64,000 nt of DNA from Bacillota bacterium (lineage in GTDB: Bacteria > Bacillota > Clostridia > Acetivibrionales > JANLFN01), in contig JAEWTV010000128.1 in the NCBI GenBank assembly GCA_023397675.1, forward strand, positions 1 to 64,000. Direction: 5' to 3'. A model generated the notes under the pieces. That model saw only the letters and a list, made by a program, of their open reading frames with translations. It was not told where the DNA came from and searched no databases. Position 1 is the stretch's first letter. Every line of letters begins with the position of its first letter. Of this stretch, positions 33,976 through 42,421 are shown in pieces. The translations under genes were made by a program, and so were the position numbers.

Positions 33976-35718
33976 GTGAAAATTGTGGAAGTTGGAAGCT
34001 TGTTTGACGGCAGATATAGAATTGTTAAAATCCTGGGAGAAGGCGGCATGAGCAAGGTATACCTGGGTGAAAACATCAAGTTGGGTACCCTGTGGGCTAT
34101 AAAAGAAATTAAAAAGGACAGCGACAGGAAAATTGATTTTTATGTTGAACCTAATATTTTAAAAAAGCTCAGTCATCCGGCACTTCCCAGAATATTCGAC
34201 ATAATTGAAAATGATGAATTTCTGTACATAATTGTTGATTATATAGAAGGGGATTCTCTTGACAAAGCTTTGATAAAGGAAGGAAAATTCGATGAAAAGA
34301 CTGTTTTGGGATGGACCAGGCAGATATGCGATGTCCTGCTTTACCTTCATACCTTAAAACCGAATCCTGTAATTTACCGGGATATGAAGCCCGCAAACAT
34401 AATTCTTACAAAAAGTGGCTTAAAGCTAATTGATTTTGGAATCGCGCGTGAATATAAAAGCAATTCCGACTGCGATACGGTCTATATAGGGACAAGGGGA
34501 TATGCTGCTCCAGAACAATATGGAAGCGGCCAGACAAGCGTTACATCGGATATTTACAGTCTTGGTGTTACAATGTTCCGCCTTCTAACAGGGAAAAGCC
34601 CCTCTGAACTGAATTTTGTAAATGAACTTGCCAGACTTCCGGTTGAGGGTATATCCGAGCAAACATGGAAAATTATAAGAAAGTGTACAAGGCTTAATCC
34701 AGATAATAGGTATCAGTCTGTACAGGAGATTATTAATGAAATTAATTTAATAGATGAGAATGCTAATAGTACAGCAGTGCTTGGTGATAACAGGCAAATC
34801 AATTCAAGTTCCGTTTATCAGGCAAGGGGAAGCTTTAAGAAGCTTATCCTGACTGTATGGGCGAATCCTTACTTCGGGTGCGAATTGGCGTATTTAGCTG
34901 CAAAAAGCAGTGAATTCAGTGTATTGTTAATTGATTTGGACCTTCTTGCCCCTACTGCAGATTTACTTCTTAATGTTCCTAAACATCCTGAAAATATCAG
35001 GAGGGATAATAAGTTAGATAACTCGTCTCTCGATATTGTAATGGATTCGATTGATAAGAATTATCTTACTTCAGATATTATTTGCGAGGCTTCGGTAAAA
35101 CGCAAGGAGCTCAAGAACCTTTATGTTGTCACAGGGAATTATAATCTTAATAATTATGAGTATTACAGTGACAGGAACCTGGTAAAGTTTCTGGATAAGG
35201 CATACCAGTACTTTGATATAACCATACTTTTAGTTAATAAATCAATTTATGATTCCTTTACAGTAATTTCTCTTCTCAAATCGGATTATAATATTATTCC
35301 TATAAGGTCTGATATTGATAGGCTCCGGGAATTTAACTCATATGTAGGTTTTCTAAAGGAAAAACAGCATATACCCGAAGGGAAAAATAAATTCGTAATG
35401 TATGGATATGATTCAAACAGTCTTGACAGAAAGCTTACAAACCAGGTAACCGGAGGCAGCTGCATAGGTTGTATTCACAAGAGTGAAAAAAGGGAAAAAA
35501 GCAGAAACTTGAAAACACCTTATGTCAGAAGAATTGAAAAGAATATTCTTAATGAATATATTGAGATACTATCCTATTTTAATATTATCCCAAAGTACAC
35601 ATTTTTCAGAAAGCTTAAAGAGCATCTTAAAGATACAATCAGATCTCTAAGGGCTTTGGCCAAGCTGTCAAAAACGCACTTCAAATTAAGGAGGTCAGGC
35701 AATGTGTCCAATCATTAA
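33976..35718 (+). CDS. Hanks-type Ser/Thr kinase fused to a degenerate CpaE/MinD-like domain
   Basis: A 580-residue soluble protein. Residues about 12-270 are a complete kinase: glycine loop GEGGMSKVYLG (21-31), Lys43, catalytic YRDMKPAN (Asp136, Asn141), DFG (153-155) and APE (178-180). Residues about 288-540 resemble the CpaE/TadZ/MinD ATPase fold, keeping VLLIDLDLLAPTADLLL, but the Walker A position reads NPYFGCEL instead of GGVGKST. There is no membrane helix or PASTA domain. It is the first gene of a Tad-like locus and overlaps cpaF by 17 bp. The start may be GTG at 33976 or 33985. Confidence 0.85.
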   Translation: MKIVEVGSLFDGRYRIVKILGEGGMSKVYLGENIKLGTLWAIKEIKKDSDRKIDFYVEPNILKKLSHPALPRIFDIIENDEFLYIIVDYIEGDSLDKALIKEGKFDEKTVLGWTRQICDVLLYLHTLKPNPVIYRDMKPANIILTKSGLKLIDFGIAREYKSNSDCDTVYIGTRGYAAPEQYGSGQTSVTSDIYSLGVTMFRLLTGKSPSELNFVNELARLPVEGISEQTWKIIRKCTRLNPDNRYQSVQEIINEINLIDENANSTAVLGDNRQINSSSVYQARGSFKKLILTVWANPYFGCELAYLAAKSSEFSVLLIDLDLLAPTADLLLNVPKHPENIRRDNKLDNSSLDIVMDSIDKNYLTSDIICEASVKRKELKNLYVVTGNYNLNNYEYYSDRNLVKFLDKAYQYFDITILLVNKSIYDSFTVISLLKSDYNIIPIRSDIDRLREFNSYVGFLKEKQHIPEGKNKFVMYGYDSNSLDRKLTNQVTGGSCIGCIHKSEKREKSRNLKTPYVRRIEKNILNEYIEILSYFNIIPKYTFFRKLKEHLKDTIRSLRALAKLSKTHFKLRRSGNVSNH

Positions 35719-36988
35719 TACACACCACAGTACACTTTTTATAAATGAAAATGTTAATGAAAGTGACAGGTATAACAGTGATATCAGTATTGTAGTCTCA
35801 AACATAACGTTTGAAATACTAAAGGATTCACCAGGTTTGGTTGCTGATGTGGCAAATGGTTCTGCAGACAGGGCTGTACTTGAAACTGCAGTGGTTAAGG
35901 TGATAGATAAGCATAAATACCGTTGCGGACTTTCAAGGGATGAGCTGATAAATAAGGTGTTTGATTACATGTTCGGCTACGGTGCACTTCAGGCATATAT
36001 AGATGATGAAGATATCAGTGACATTGACGGTACAAAATATGATGAATTTGTTATCAAGAGGAATGGTTTAAGAAAAGTCATTCCAGTTAACTTTGGCAAT
36101 GAAGCAATTTTTGATACATATTGCAAGCTTATTGCCATACGGAATGGGGGGATACTTAACGAAAATGACAGTCACTGCCGGGTAACTGATGAAAAAAAGC
36201 GCCTTAGAATTAATGTTTCCATAAGGCCAAGAAACATATCCGGACCTTCTATCAGCATAAGGAAACACAGGCTGGATAGTTATTCAATGCTTGATCTTGC
36301 TAAACTGGGTATGATGAGCAAAGAAGTAGCTGAATTTTTTGATGAGGTTTCTAAGACTGATGCAACGATACTTTTTTGTGGGAAGGGCGCAGCAGGCAAA
36401 ACTACGTTGATGAGGGCTTTTGTCAATATTCTGCCGCCGATGGAAAGAGTCCTTATTGCTGAGTCGGATGCAGAGATTTACCCTGACAAGCCTTATTGTA
36501 TAGAACAAAGGATAAAGAAGCAATACGAAGGGGGAAGAAGCATTTCACTTGGTGATCTTGTGAAAGACGGCCTTACTATGTCTCTTGATACATATTGTAT
36601 CGGGGAAATTGTAGGGGAAGAAGCGTGGGAATATATAAAGGCTGCTTTCACAGGACATCGGTGTCTTGCTACTACACATTCGGAAAGTGCAGAAGATGCA
36701 TTGGCAAGGCTGATTTCACTCTGCAGAGGGGCAAATAGCCAGGAGGATCGCACTACAAAAGCCATAATGGCAAAAAGTATAGATATTATAGTATTTCTTA
36801 ATGACTTTAGGATACAGGAAATTGTTGAAGTATGCAGCTATGACCCGGAAAATGACAGGTATGATTTTAACAGGCTTTTCAAATTTGAACCTGAGTATAA
36901 AACAGATTTACCTGCAATTAGTGGTAGTTTTATAAAATGCAGCAAACCGGCAGGTAAGCTTGCCTATAAGCTGGAAAGGGGGGCTTGA
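35702..36988 (+). CDS. CpaF/TadA-type secretion ATPase
   Basis: A 428-residue hexameric secretion/pilus ATPase. The N-terminal domain contains YMFGYGALQAYIDDEDISDI, the family's all-alpha plus beta region. Walker A is GKGAAGKT (227-234), the Asp and His boxes include FVNILPPMERVLIAESDAEI and TTHSESAEDALARL, and Walker B lies in LDTYCIGEIVGEEAWE. It powers assembly of Tad/Flp pili or secretion. The ATG follows an AAGGAGG site inside the end of the kinase gene, so the kinase fusion and ATPase are co-translated. Confidence 0.92.
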   Translation: MCPIINTHHSTLFINENVNESDRYNSDISIVVSNITFEILKDSPGLVADVANGSADRAVLETAVVKVIDKHKYRCGLSRDELINKVFDYMFGYGALQAYIDDEDISDIDGTKYDEFVIKRNGLRKVIPVNFGNEAIFDTYCKLIAIRNGGILNENDSHCRVTDEKKRLRINVSIRPRNISGPSISIRKHRLDSYSMLDLAKLGMMSKEVAEFFDEVSKTDATILFCGKGAAGKTTLMRAFVNILPPMERVLIAESDAEIYPDKPYCIEQRIKKQYEGGRSISLGDLVKDGLTMSLDTYCIGEIVGEEAWEYIKAAFTGHRCLATTHSESAEDALARLISLCRGANSQEDRTTKAIMAKSIDIIVFLNDFRIQEIVEVCSYDPENDRYDFNRLFKFEPEYKTDLPAISGSFIKCSKPAGKLAYKLERGA

Positions 36989-37953
36989 TGGGATTCTATA
37001 TTATTCTCTCAATAAATTCTATTTTATTGGTGCTAGCTACCTTTATGCTGTCAAAAGCAATTTCACATAACATCAATATAAAGAAAATTATGAAAGAGGG
37101 AATGGAGCGACTGAACGATGAGTACAGAGAGAGGAGGCTTCAAAGGGAAGTAAAAAAATATGTCAGAAATGTTTCGATTAAAATGACCTTTACCGAAAAA
37201 GTTGAGTTATACCTTATTGATAAGTCCAACATAAGAAGATTTATTCCCTTTATGAACTTTACTGTGTTTGTCATCCTTTGTTTAAGTATATTCCTGCTTT
37301 GTTTCGGGCCTATTTACAGGGTTATGTATTTTATACCTTCAACATTTCTTATATGTCTTATGTTTGCTATGATTCCGGTATTTGTCCTGGATATCATGGG
37401 AAGGTATAATTCCGAAAAAGTTAGAAGGAAACTGGCTGAATTTATTTCAGTATTAAACAGGTGGTGTGCTGTTAAGGAGGATATATTCTATGCTTTCGAA
37501 AGATCTATTGAATCTGGTCTGGGAGAACCTCTTAAAACCTTTATACGGGACATGACCATTCAGGTTAGGTGCGGGATTGAGCCTGCAGATGCTTTGGACA
37601 TCCTTCAAATGAAGGTGGATAATGAGCAATTCAGAGACTTCATTATTAATATAAAGCAAAATGTTAAATTCCGCGGAAACATAACTAAGCTGCTTTCAAA
37701 TATGGAATCTCAATTCTACAAACTGGAGGAGGAGTATAACCGGAGGAAAATATCTACGTATAAAGATAGACTGTTAATTTTTATACTTATGTTCAGTGTA
37801 CTTATTATAGGGTATTTCTTCCTCAAGTTTAACCAGCGTGTTCAGGACTACTATTTAGGAACCCTTGGGGGTAAAACCTTACTTGCCTTCTTCTGTCTTA
37901 TCTTTCTGTCGGGCTTTTACCTATCCCTGGGTGTTTCAAAATTCAAGCATTAG
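36988..37953 (+). CDS. TadB-like inner-membrane platform protein
   Basis: A 321-residue membrane protein with an N-terminal helix, a pair of helices near residues 90-135, a cytoplasmic T2SS-F-like helical domain (about 150-255, including SVLNRWCAVKEDIFYAFERSI) and two C-terminal helices. This is the TadB topology. The ATG at 36988 shares one base with the cpaF stop (TGATG) and has an AAAGGGGGG ribosome site. It works as the membrane platform turned by CpaF, together with the TadC-like protein. Confidence 0.85.
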   Translation: MGFYIILSINSILLVLATFMLSKAISHNINIKKIMKEGMERLNDEYRERRLQREVKKYVRNVSIKMTFTEKVELYLIDKSNIRRFIPFMNFTVFVILCLSIFLLCFGPIYRVMYFIPSTFLICLMFAMIPVFVLDIMGRYNSEKVRRKLAEFISVLNRWCAVKEDIFYAFERSIESGLGEPLKTFIRDMTIQVRCGIEPADALDILQMKVDNEQFRDFIINIKQNVKFRGNITKLLSNMESQFYKLEEEYNRRKISTYKDRLLIFILMFSVLIIGYFFLKFNQRVQDYYLGTLGGKTLLAFFCLIFLSGFYLSLGVSKFKH

Positions 37954-37976
37954 TATTGTAAGATTGGTGGAATGTG

Positions 37977-38882
37977 ATGGGGGAAATAGTAAGCTTTATT
38001 TTTAATCATGGGCTCTTTTCGGCTTTATCGATAATCCTTGACTTTGTACTTGTAAAACTATTGATTTTAAAATATAGTGTCAGTTTCAGTAAAAACCTCA
38101 TTGAGGCTACTGGTAATAGAGTATATGCAACATCAATTTATAAAAAGTGTATTGAAACAGTAAGAAAATCACTTGTTAAGATTGAAAGTTCAGGAAGAAA
38201 AACTGATTTTATTCAGAAGATAAAACGTAAGGTAAAGATGTCTGGGTACACCGGTGAACATGCGGCTGCAATCTATCTGATTTTAAAATATATTGCACCG
38301 GTTGCCGCATTTATACTCCTGTTTACGACCAATTTTTCCAATTTACTTCAGCCTGTTCTTGTAGCTGCTTTAATCCACTGTTCTGTCGAAATAACCCTCA
38401 GAAGAAAAAAGAAACGCATTGTCATGAAGTTTAATATGAATATCTATAAAATTTACAAGTATCTTCACAACCAGATAAGTTCCGGGATAATGCCTACTGA
38501 TGCGGTCCGGTCTGTTTATCTTACTGTTGAAGACAAGGAATTAAGGGATATATTGATTCAATTGTCAGCAAGGTATGAGCTTACTTTGGATATTGATGAT
38601 GCAATCAAGGAGTTTTTATCAAACTTCGATGTTCAGGAAGCGGAAACACTGTGTGTTGCGCTCAAACAAGGAATAGAAACCGGTGACAATCAAAATATTC
38701 TCTCAAGACAGGAACAGTTCATGTTCAGCAGGTACCTGAACTATATTCAGGCAGAAACTGACGGTCTAAGGCTACGTGGAACAATGTCAGTAATCATGTT
38801 CGCATCCATTACTGTAATCATGATTGCTGTACCTTTATTTAAGGATGTTGTTGAAGCAACTTCAAAAATATTTATTAACTAA
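37977..38882 (+). CDS. TadC-like inner-membrane platform protein
   Basis: A 301-residue membrane protein with an N-terminal helix, a helix pair around residues 100-135, a cytoplasmic domain containing NQISSGIMPTDAVRSVYLTVEDKELRDILIQLSARY typical of T2SS-F folds, and a C-terminal helix (about 272-292). It is paralogous to the preceding gene and corresponds to TadC in Tad loci. The ATG at 37977 is 6 nt after GGTGG. Identification as TadC rests on order and topology. Confidence 0.83.
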   Translation: MGEIVSFIFNHGLFSALSIILDFVLVKLLILKYSVSFSKNLIEATGNRVYATSIYKKCIETVRKSLVKIESSGRKTDFIQKIKRKVKMSGYTGEHAAAIYLILKYIAPVAAFILLFTTNFSNLLQPVLVAALIHCSVEITLRRKKKRIVMKFNMNIYKIYKYLHNQISSGIMPTDAVRSVYLTVEDKELRDILIQLSARYELTLDIDDAIKEFLSNFDVQEAETLCVALKQGIETGDNQNILSRQEQFMFSRYLNYIQAETDGLRLRGTMSVIMFASITVIMIAVPLFKDVVEATSKIFIN

Positions 38883-38901
38883 AACCAAGAAGGAGGCAAA
38901 A

Positions 38902-39141
38902 ATGAAAAAGCAGGTCAAAAAGTTTTCTAAAAACTTAAAAGTACTATATTATAAACCATTTACATTTGTTAGAAGGGAAGATGGTTTCGGAAGGGATGAA
39001 ATTCTTGGAACAGCTGCAGTGCTTATTATAGCTGCCTTTATCACAATCCCTCAGCTCAAATCTTTTGTAAGTACACTTGTAACTGCGTTAAACGGTTGGT
39101 GGAGCACTACAGTTTCATCAAAGATATTCCCGACATCATAA
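38902..39141 (+). CDS. Flp/type IV-like pilin
   Basis: A 79-residue prepilin. A basic leader of 28 residues ends in REDG, followed by FGRDE: cleavage after Gly28 would give a mature protein with Phe at +1 and Glu at +5, the classic prepilin peptidase signature. The hydrophobic helix ILGTAAVLIIAAFITIP follows directly. The mature part would be 51 residues, in the Flp pilin range. The ATG is preceded by AGGAGG. It is the likely major pilin of the locus; no prepilin peptidase gene is in the window. Confidence 0.85.
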   Translation: MKKQVKKFSKNLKVLYYKPFTFVRREDGFGRDEILGTAAVLIIAAFITIPQLKSFVSTLVTALNGWWSTTVSSKIFPTS

Positions 39142-39171
39142 GGTTTAGTTTATTTTAGTGAGGTCTTTGAA

Positions 39172-39549
39172 ATGCCGCATAGAATTGTTGTTTTTGGGAT
39201 TTTGGCAGTAGTAGTTATTGCTTTGGTAGTTATGCTTGTAGAATCCTTTCTTCCGTTATCCTTTAAGATTGAAATGAACATTGAGTGTAGAAAAAGCCTT
39301 CTCGAAATGGAAAGCGCAGGAGGCCTTGATAATACCGGAAGGAACAGCCTAGAAGATAGACTGTCCGATAAGGGCTTTTATAATATTTCAATCAATGCAA
39401 AAGAGAATGCAAAGCAAGGGGAGGAAATCGTATTAAAGGTGGAGGCTGATTATAAATACAGTAAATTTGAATCCATTTTTTCAAGGCAAGATGTAGTTAC
39501 ACATCTGATTTATGATAAAACCACAGTGTCCAGAAAGGTAATAAATTAA
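39172..39549 (+). CDS. Small single-pass protein, pseudopilin-like
   Basis: A 125-residue protein with one N-terminal hydrophobic helix (about 5-28) and a polar extracytoplasmic domain ending in strands such as EEIVLKVEADYKYSKFESIF. The organisation resembles TadE-like minor pseudopilins in Gram-positive Tad loci, but a canonical prepilin cleavage site is not evident. It is spaced 2 bp before the next gene and so belongs to the operon. Confidence 0.7.
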   Translation: MPHRIVVFGILAVVVIALVVMLVESFLPLSFKIEMNIECRKSLLEMESAGGLDNTGRNSLEDRLSDKGFYNISINAKENAKQGEEIVLKVEADYKYSKFESIFSRQDVVTHLIYDKTTVSRKVIN

Positions 39550-39551
39550 CC

Positions 39552-40091
39552 ATGGAACAACCAGCTTTACAAAGGAATAAATGTAAAGGTAATGCGGCTT
39601 TTGATGTGATCATTTTTACTATGGTGATAATATTTGTTATCTTTCCTGTATTCTCAGTAATATGTGAAAAATACATTGTCGTTACTGAAGCACAGTCAAT
39701 AAAGGATGCTGTGGATATGACCAATATAGTGGTTTATAATGCTATGAATAATCAGTCACTTGGAAGATGTAATATAAGCTTTGACAGCGAGGAAAGCATT
39801 GAAGTATATAAAAGGCTTCTTGCAAAAAATCTTAAACTCAACAATGACCTTTCACCTATGACTGATTCAATAGCTGAAAATAAAGTAACAATAGATTCTT
39901 TGATTTGCTATACAGATAACTTGCCGGCGAAGTGTACAGCCGGAAGTATTATAAAAAGGCCAACAATTCACAGTGTAATTACAGTACCGGTAAAGCCTGT
40001 CCTATACAGGCAGCTCATTTTTGAGCTGACGGGGAAGGAGTATCTCGAACTAAAGGTGCATGTAGACTCAGAACTGCCGGTTAATAATTGA
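39552..40091 (+). CDS. TadE/TadG-like pseudopilin
   Basis: A 179-residue protein starting with a short basic, polar leader and KGNAAFDVIIFTMVIIFVIF, matching a pseudopilin pattern in which Gly is followed by four residues and an acidic residue (Asp at +5) and then the hydrophobic helix. The remaining about 145 residues are extracytoplasmic with three cysteines. TadE/TadG proteins are minor pilus components. It lies between the other pseudopilin-like gene and cpaB. Confidence 0.75.
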   Translation: MEQPALQRNKCKGNAAFDVIIFTMVIIFVIFPVFSVICEKYIVVTEAQSIKDAVDMTNIVVYNAMNNQSLGRCNISFDSEESIEVYKRLLAKNLKLNNDLSPMTDSIAENKVTIDSLICYTDNLPAKCTAGSIIKRPTIHSVITVPVKPVLYRQLIFELTGKEYLELKVHVDSELPVNN

Positions 40092-40101
40092 TGGAGGTTT
40101 T

Positions 40102-40830
40102 ATGAAAAAGATTAATCTGATTTTTATTACTCTTATATTAGTTGTGATACTCCTTGGAATTGAGGTGGTTATAGTTAAAAGTGCTGTGAAATATGAGCCT
40201 CTTGTAGATGTTGTCTATGCAAAGACAAAAATAGCTTCACAGAAAGAAATTAAACCTGAAATGCTTTATCAAAAGAAGGTAAACATTAGCATGGCTCACA
40301 GCCAATCATTCAGAAATATCAAGGATTTGACGGGTAAAAAGTCAAAAGTGGAGATTGAAGAAGGGGAAATGATTCTTTCAGGAAAGCTGGGTAAAGCAAA
40401 TGAAATGGAGCAAATTGAAGTAAAGGATAAAAACAACCGCCTATTTACTGTGGAGTTCAAGGGCGATCAGGCTAACGGCTGGTGGATTAAGGTTGGACAA
40501 TATGTGGATATAATTTTCATCCCAAACGAAAAGCCTTTAGCTTCAAACTTTATAAAAGAGCAGGATGATCCGGTCCAACAGGCAACAACTATTCCAAATG
40601 CCAATAAGCAGTCTGCGGATTTTTTGACAAATAACCCGGGTGATGTAAGCAGATTCAGAAATATAAGAGTTGCTGCACTGATAGACGAAAAGGGTAATCA
40701 GCTTAAGAATTCAAACAGGGAAACACTTCCGAGATACATATCCTTTGAGGTTACGGATTCACAGGATGAAGTGCTGGCTTACGCTAAAAGCAATGGACGT
40801 TTGGAGGTGTCGGTAATTCCGGAGAAATAA
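40102..40830 (+). CDS. CpaB/RcpC-like SAF-domain protein
   Basis: A 242-residue protein with an N-terminal membrane anchor (about 5-26), a SAF-type domain starting VVYAKTKIASQKEIKPEMLYQKKVNI, and a CpaB C-terminal region with ANGWWIKVGQYVDIIFI and LRYISFEVTD-like strands ending in RLEVSVIPEK. CpaB/RcpC is a standard Tad component. It ends the gene-dense part of the locus and is followed by large palindromes. Confidence 0.85.
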   Translation: MKKINLIFITLILVVILLGIEVVIVKSAVKYEPLVDVVYAKTKIASQKEIKPEMLYQKKVNISMAHSQSFRNIKDLTGKKSKVEIEEGEMILSGKLGKANEMEQIEVKDKNNRLFTVEFKGDQANGWWIKVGQYVDIIFIPNEKPLASNFIKEQDDPVQQATTIPNANKQSADFLTNNPGDVSRFRNIRVAALIDEKGNQLKNSNRETLPRYISFEVTDSQDEVLAYAKSNGRLEVSVIPEK

Positions 40831-40844
40831 TGTATGTTACCTAT

Positions 40845-40927
40845 ATAAGTTGAATTAAATATTTAATATGCATCATGTCCCTAATGCCGGCCATGATGTA
40901 ATGATAAATGATTTTAATTCAACTTAT
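40845..40927. repeat. Large imperfect palindrome A
   Basis: ATAAGTTGAATTAAA (40845-40859) is perfectly complementary to TTTAATTCAACTTAT (40913-40927), and CATCATG (40871-40877) pairs with CATGATG (40892-40898) around a GC-richer loop. The whole forms an 83-nt hairpin immediately after cpaB. It lacks a T-run. Confidence 0.8.
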
Positions 40928-40941
40928 TACATCTGTAATAG
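40926..40941. repeat. Short perfect palindrome linking the two larger ones
   Basis: TATTACA-TC-TGTAATA is a perfect 7-bp-arm palindrome located exactly at the junction of palindromes A and B, overlapping the end of A and the start of B by a few bases. Its size suits a dimeric DNA-binding protein. Confidence 0.6.
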
Positions 40942-41023
40942 GATAAAGTAAATTCTGATTTGATATCCATTTGCATTTGGTTTTAGAAATGCAAATGATG
41001 TATATGAAATTTACTTCATCCTA
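40939..41023. repeat. Large imperfect palindrome B
   Basis: TAGGATAAAGTAAATT (40939-40954) pairs with AATTTACTTCATCCTA (41008-41023) with a single mismatch, and ATTTGCATTT (40969-40978) pairs perfectly with AAATGCAAAT (40987-40996). The structure would fold as an 85-nt hairpin ahead of the SLH gene. Confidence 0.8.
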
Positions 41024-41107
41024 TATAAAGAAATTATGATAAAATGTTGCATATATTTACAATTATAGGTACATATCGCGTACTGAATACTACCTCGGAG
41101 GTGCTTG

Positions 41108-42337
41108 ATGATAAAAAGGTTAATTGCTTCTTTAATAGCAATATGTCTAATGCTGCCCAGCTCTACAGCAATTGTTTTTGCAGACCAGAAGGATATTACT
41201 TCAACAGATATGCGAATGCAGCCATTGCGTGACAGGCTGGCTGCAATGACTGAAAAAGATAAGTCTGATGCCCTTGGAAGGTTCAAGGATGTTTCAAATC
41301 ATTGGGGTAAGGAATACATTGCAAAGCTTTCATACTTGAGAATAATAAATGGCTGTGGAAATGAAATGTTTATTCCAAATGGGAACGTAACAATAGCTCA
41401 GTTTATTATCATGACAGTCCGTGCATTGGGTTATAGCTTTGAATCCACAGGGAAAAATTATGCAGACCCATATATTAAACAGGCAAAAGCTGATGGAATA
41501 ATAGGAGAAGACCAATATACCAACTATGATAAGGCTATAACAAGGGAGCAGATGGCGGAGATAATTTTTAATGCAGATATGCTTAAGACAGCGCAGCCTG
41601 ATCAGACGTTGTATAAGTTGGTCGCAAACAGGATTGCCGACTATTATAAAATTTCCGATGTGAAAAAACAGGTTGTTGTTAACGACTATATCCTCGGATT
41701 ATTGATAGGCAGCACTCAGAAATTTTATTTCAACCCACAGTCGAATTTGACCAGGGCTGAAGCCTGTGTAGTAATAATCAGGCTGTTGGATGATAAGTCC
41801 AGAGAGGTTTTTCCTGTTTCTTCCGATGATACAATAACCCTGCCGACAGCAGGCGGAAAAACCGTTACAGTACACCCTCCAAGCAGACCTGAGGTTATAA
41901 AAACTGCTAACTTCTTAGTAAATAACATGACAAAGGACAGTGGATATGCTTTTTATGGATATGGTTCTCAAACAGGGCAAATAAGTTTTGGTTTTTATGA
42001 GAGTAAAGATAAGCATGATAATGGCACTGTATTTGACTTAAACATGGGGATAAATATTGATACTGCAGAAAGCTTATTAAAAAATCCATATCTTATTAAT
42101 ATTTTTGATGCAGAAAAAGTCAAAAGTATTCACAGGGATTTATTGGTTTCCTTATTCCAGTACTGGTTCGGAAATGATTCAAAAAAAGCTATCGAACAGC
42201 TTGACTATTATTTAGGTATAGTTAACAACAATAGCCTTGAATTAAAAAGGACCTTTAAATTAAATAATCGTGAAGTTTCCTTTTATAAAATCTTAGGTAG
42301 CACCAGTTTTAGTATAGGTGTTTCCAGTGAATTTTAA
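41108..42337 (+). CDS. SLH-domain cell-surface protein
   Basis: A 409-residue exported protein: signal peptide (about 1-26, ending IVFADQ), then three S-layer-homology repeats (about residues 60-110, 115-165 and 180-235; for example FKDVSNHWGKEYIAKLSYLRIINGCG and NPQSNLTRAEACVVIIRLLD), and an unrecognised C-terminal domain of about 150 residues. The SLH repeats should bind secondary cell-wall polymer. Lying between the Tad genes and the giant secreted protein, it may tether a pilus-related structure to the wall, which is inference. A CGGAGG site precedes the ATG. Confidence 0.88.
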   Translation: MIKRLIASLIAICLMLPSSTAIVFADQKDITSTDMRMQPLRDRLAAMTEKDKSDALGRFKDVSNHWGKEYIAKLSYLRIINGCGNEMFIPNGNVTIAQFIIMTVRALGYSFESTGKNYADPYIKQAKADGIIGEDQYTNYDKAITREQMAEIIFNADMLKTAQPDQTLYKLVANRIADYYKISDVKKQVVVNDYILGLLIGSTQKFYFNPQSNLTRAEACVVIIRLLDDKSREVFPVSSDDTITLPTAGGKTVTVHPPSRPEVIKTANFLVNNMTKDSGYAFYGYGSQTGQISFGFYESKDKHDNGTVFDLNMGINIDTAESLLKNPYLINIFDAEKVKSIHRDLLVSLFQYWFGNDSKKAIEQLDYYLGIVNNNSLELKRTFKLNNREVSFYKILGSTSFSIGVSSEF

Positions 42338-42346
42338 TAACTGTAT

Positions 42347-42375
42347 ATAAGGCCGGTATGGTTTACCGGCCTTAT
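42347..42375 (+). terminator. Strong hairpin between the SLH and giant-protein genes
   Basis: ATAAGGCCGGTA (42347-42358) is perfectly complementary to TACCGGCCTTAT (42364-42375), a 12-bp stem with a 5-nt loop. The following sequence TGCATAAATAA has no U-run, so termination may be partial. Confidence 0.6.
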
Positions 42376-42421
42376 TGCATAAATAACCCCAAAAATCATA
42401 TCTGTGGAAGGAGGTGAAAAA

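Noticed and set aside
40845..41023. CRISPR array or insertion sequence in the palindromic gap
   Set aside because: There are no regularly spaced direct repeats and no transposase remnant; the structures are inverted repeats only.
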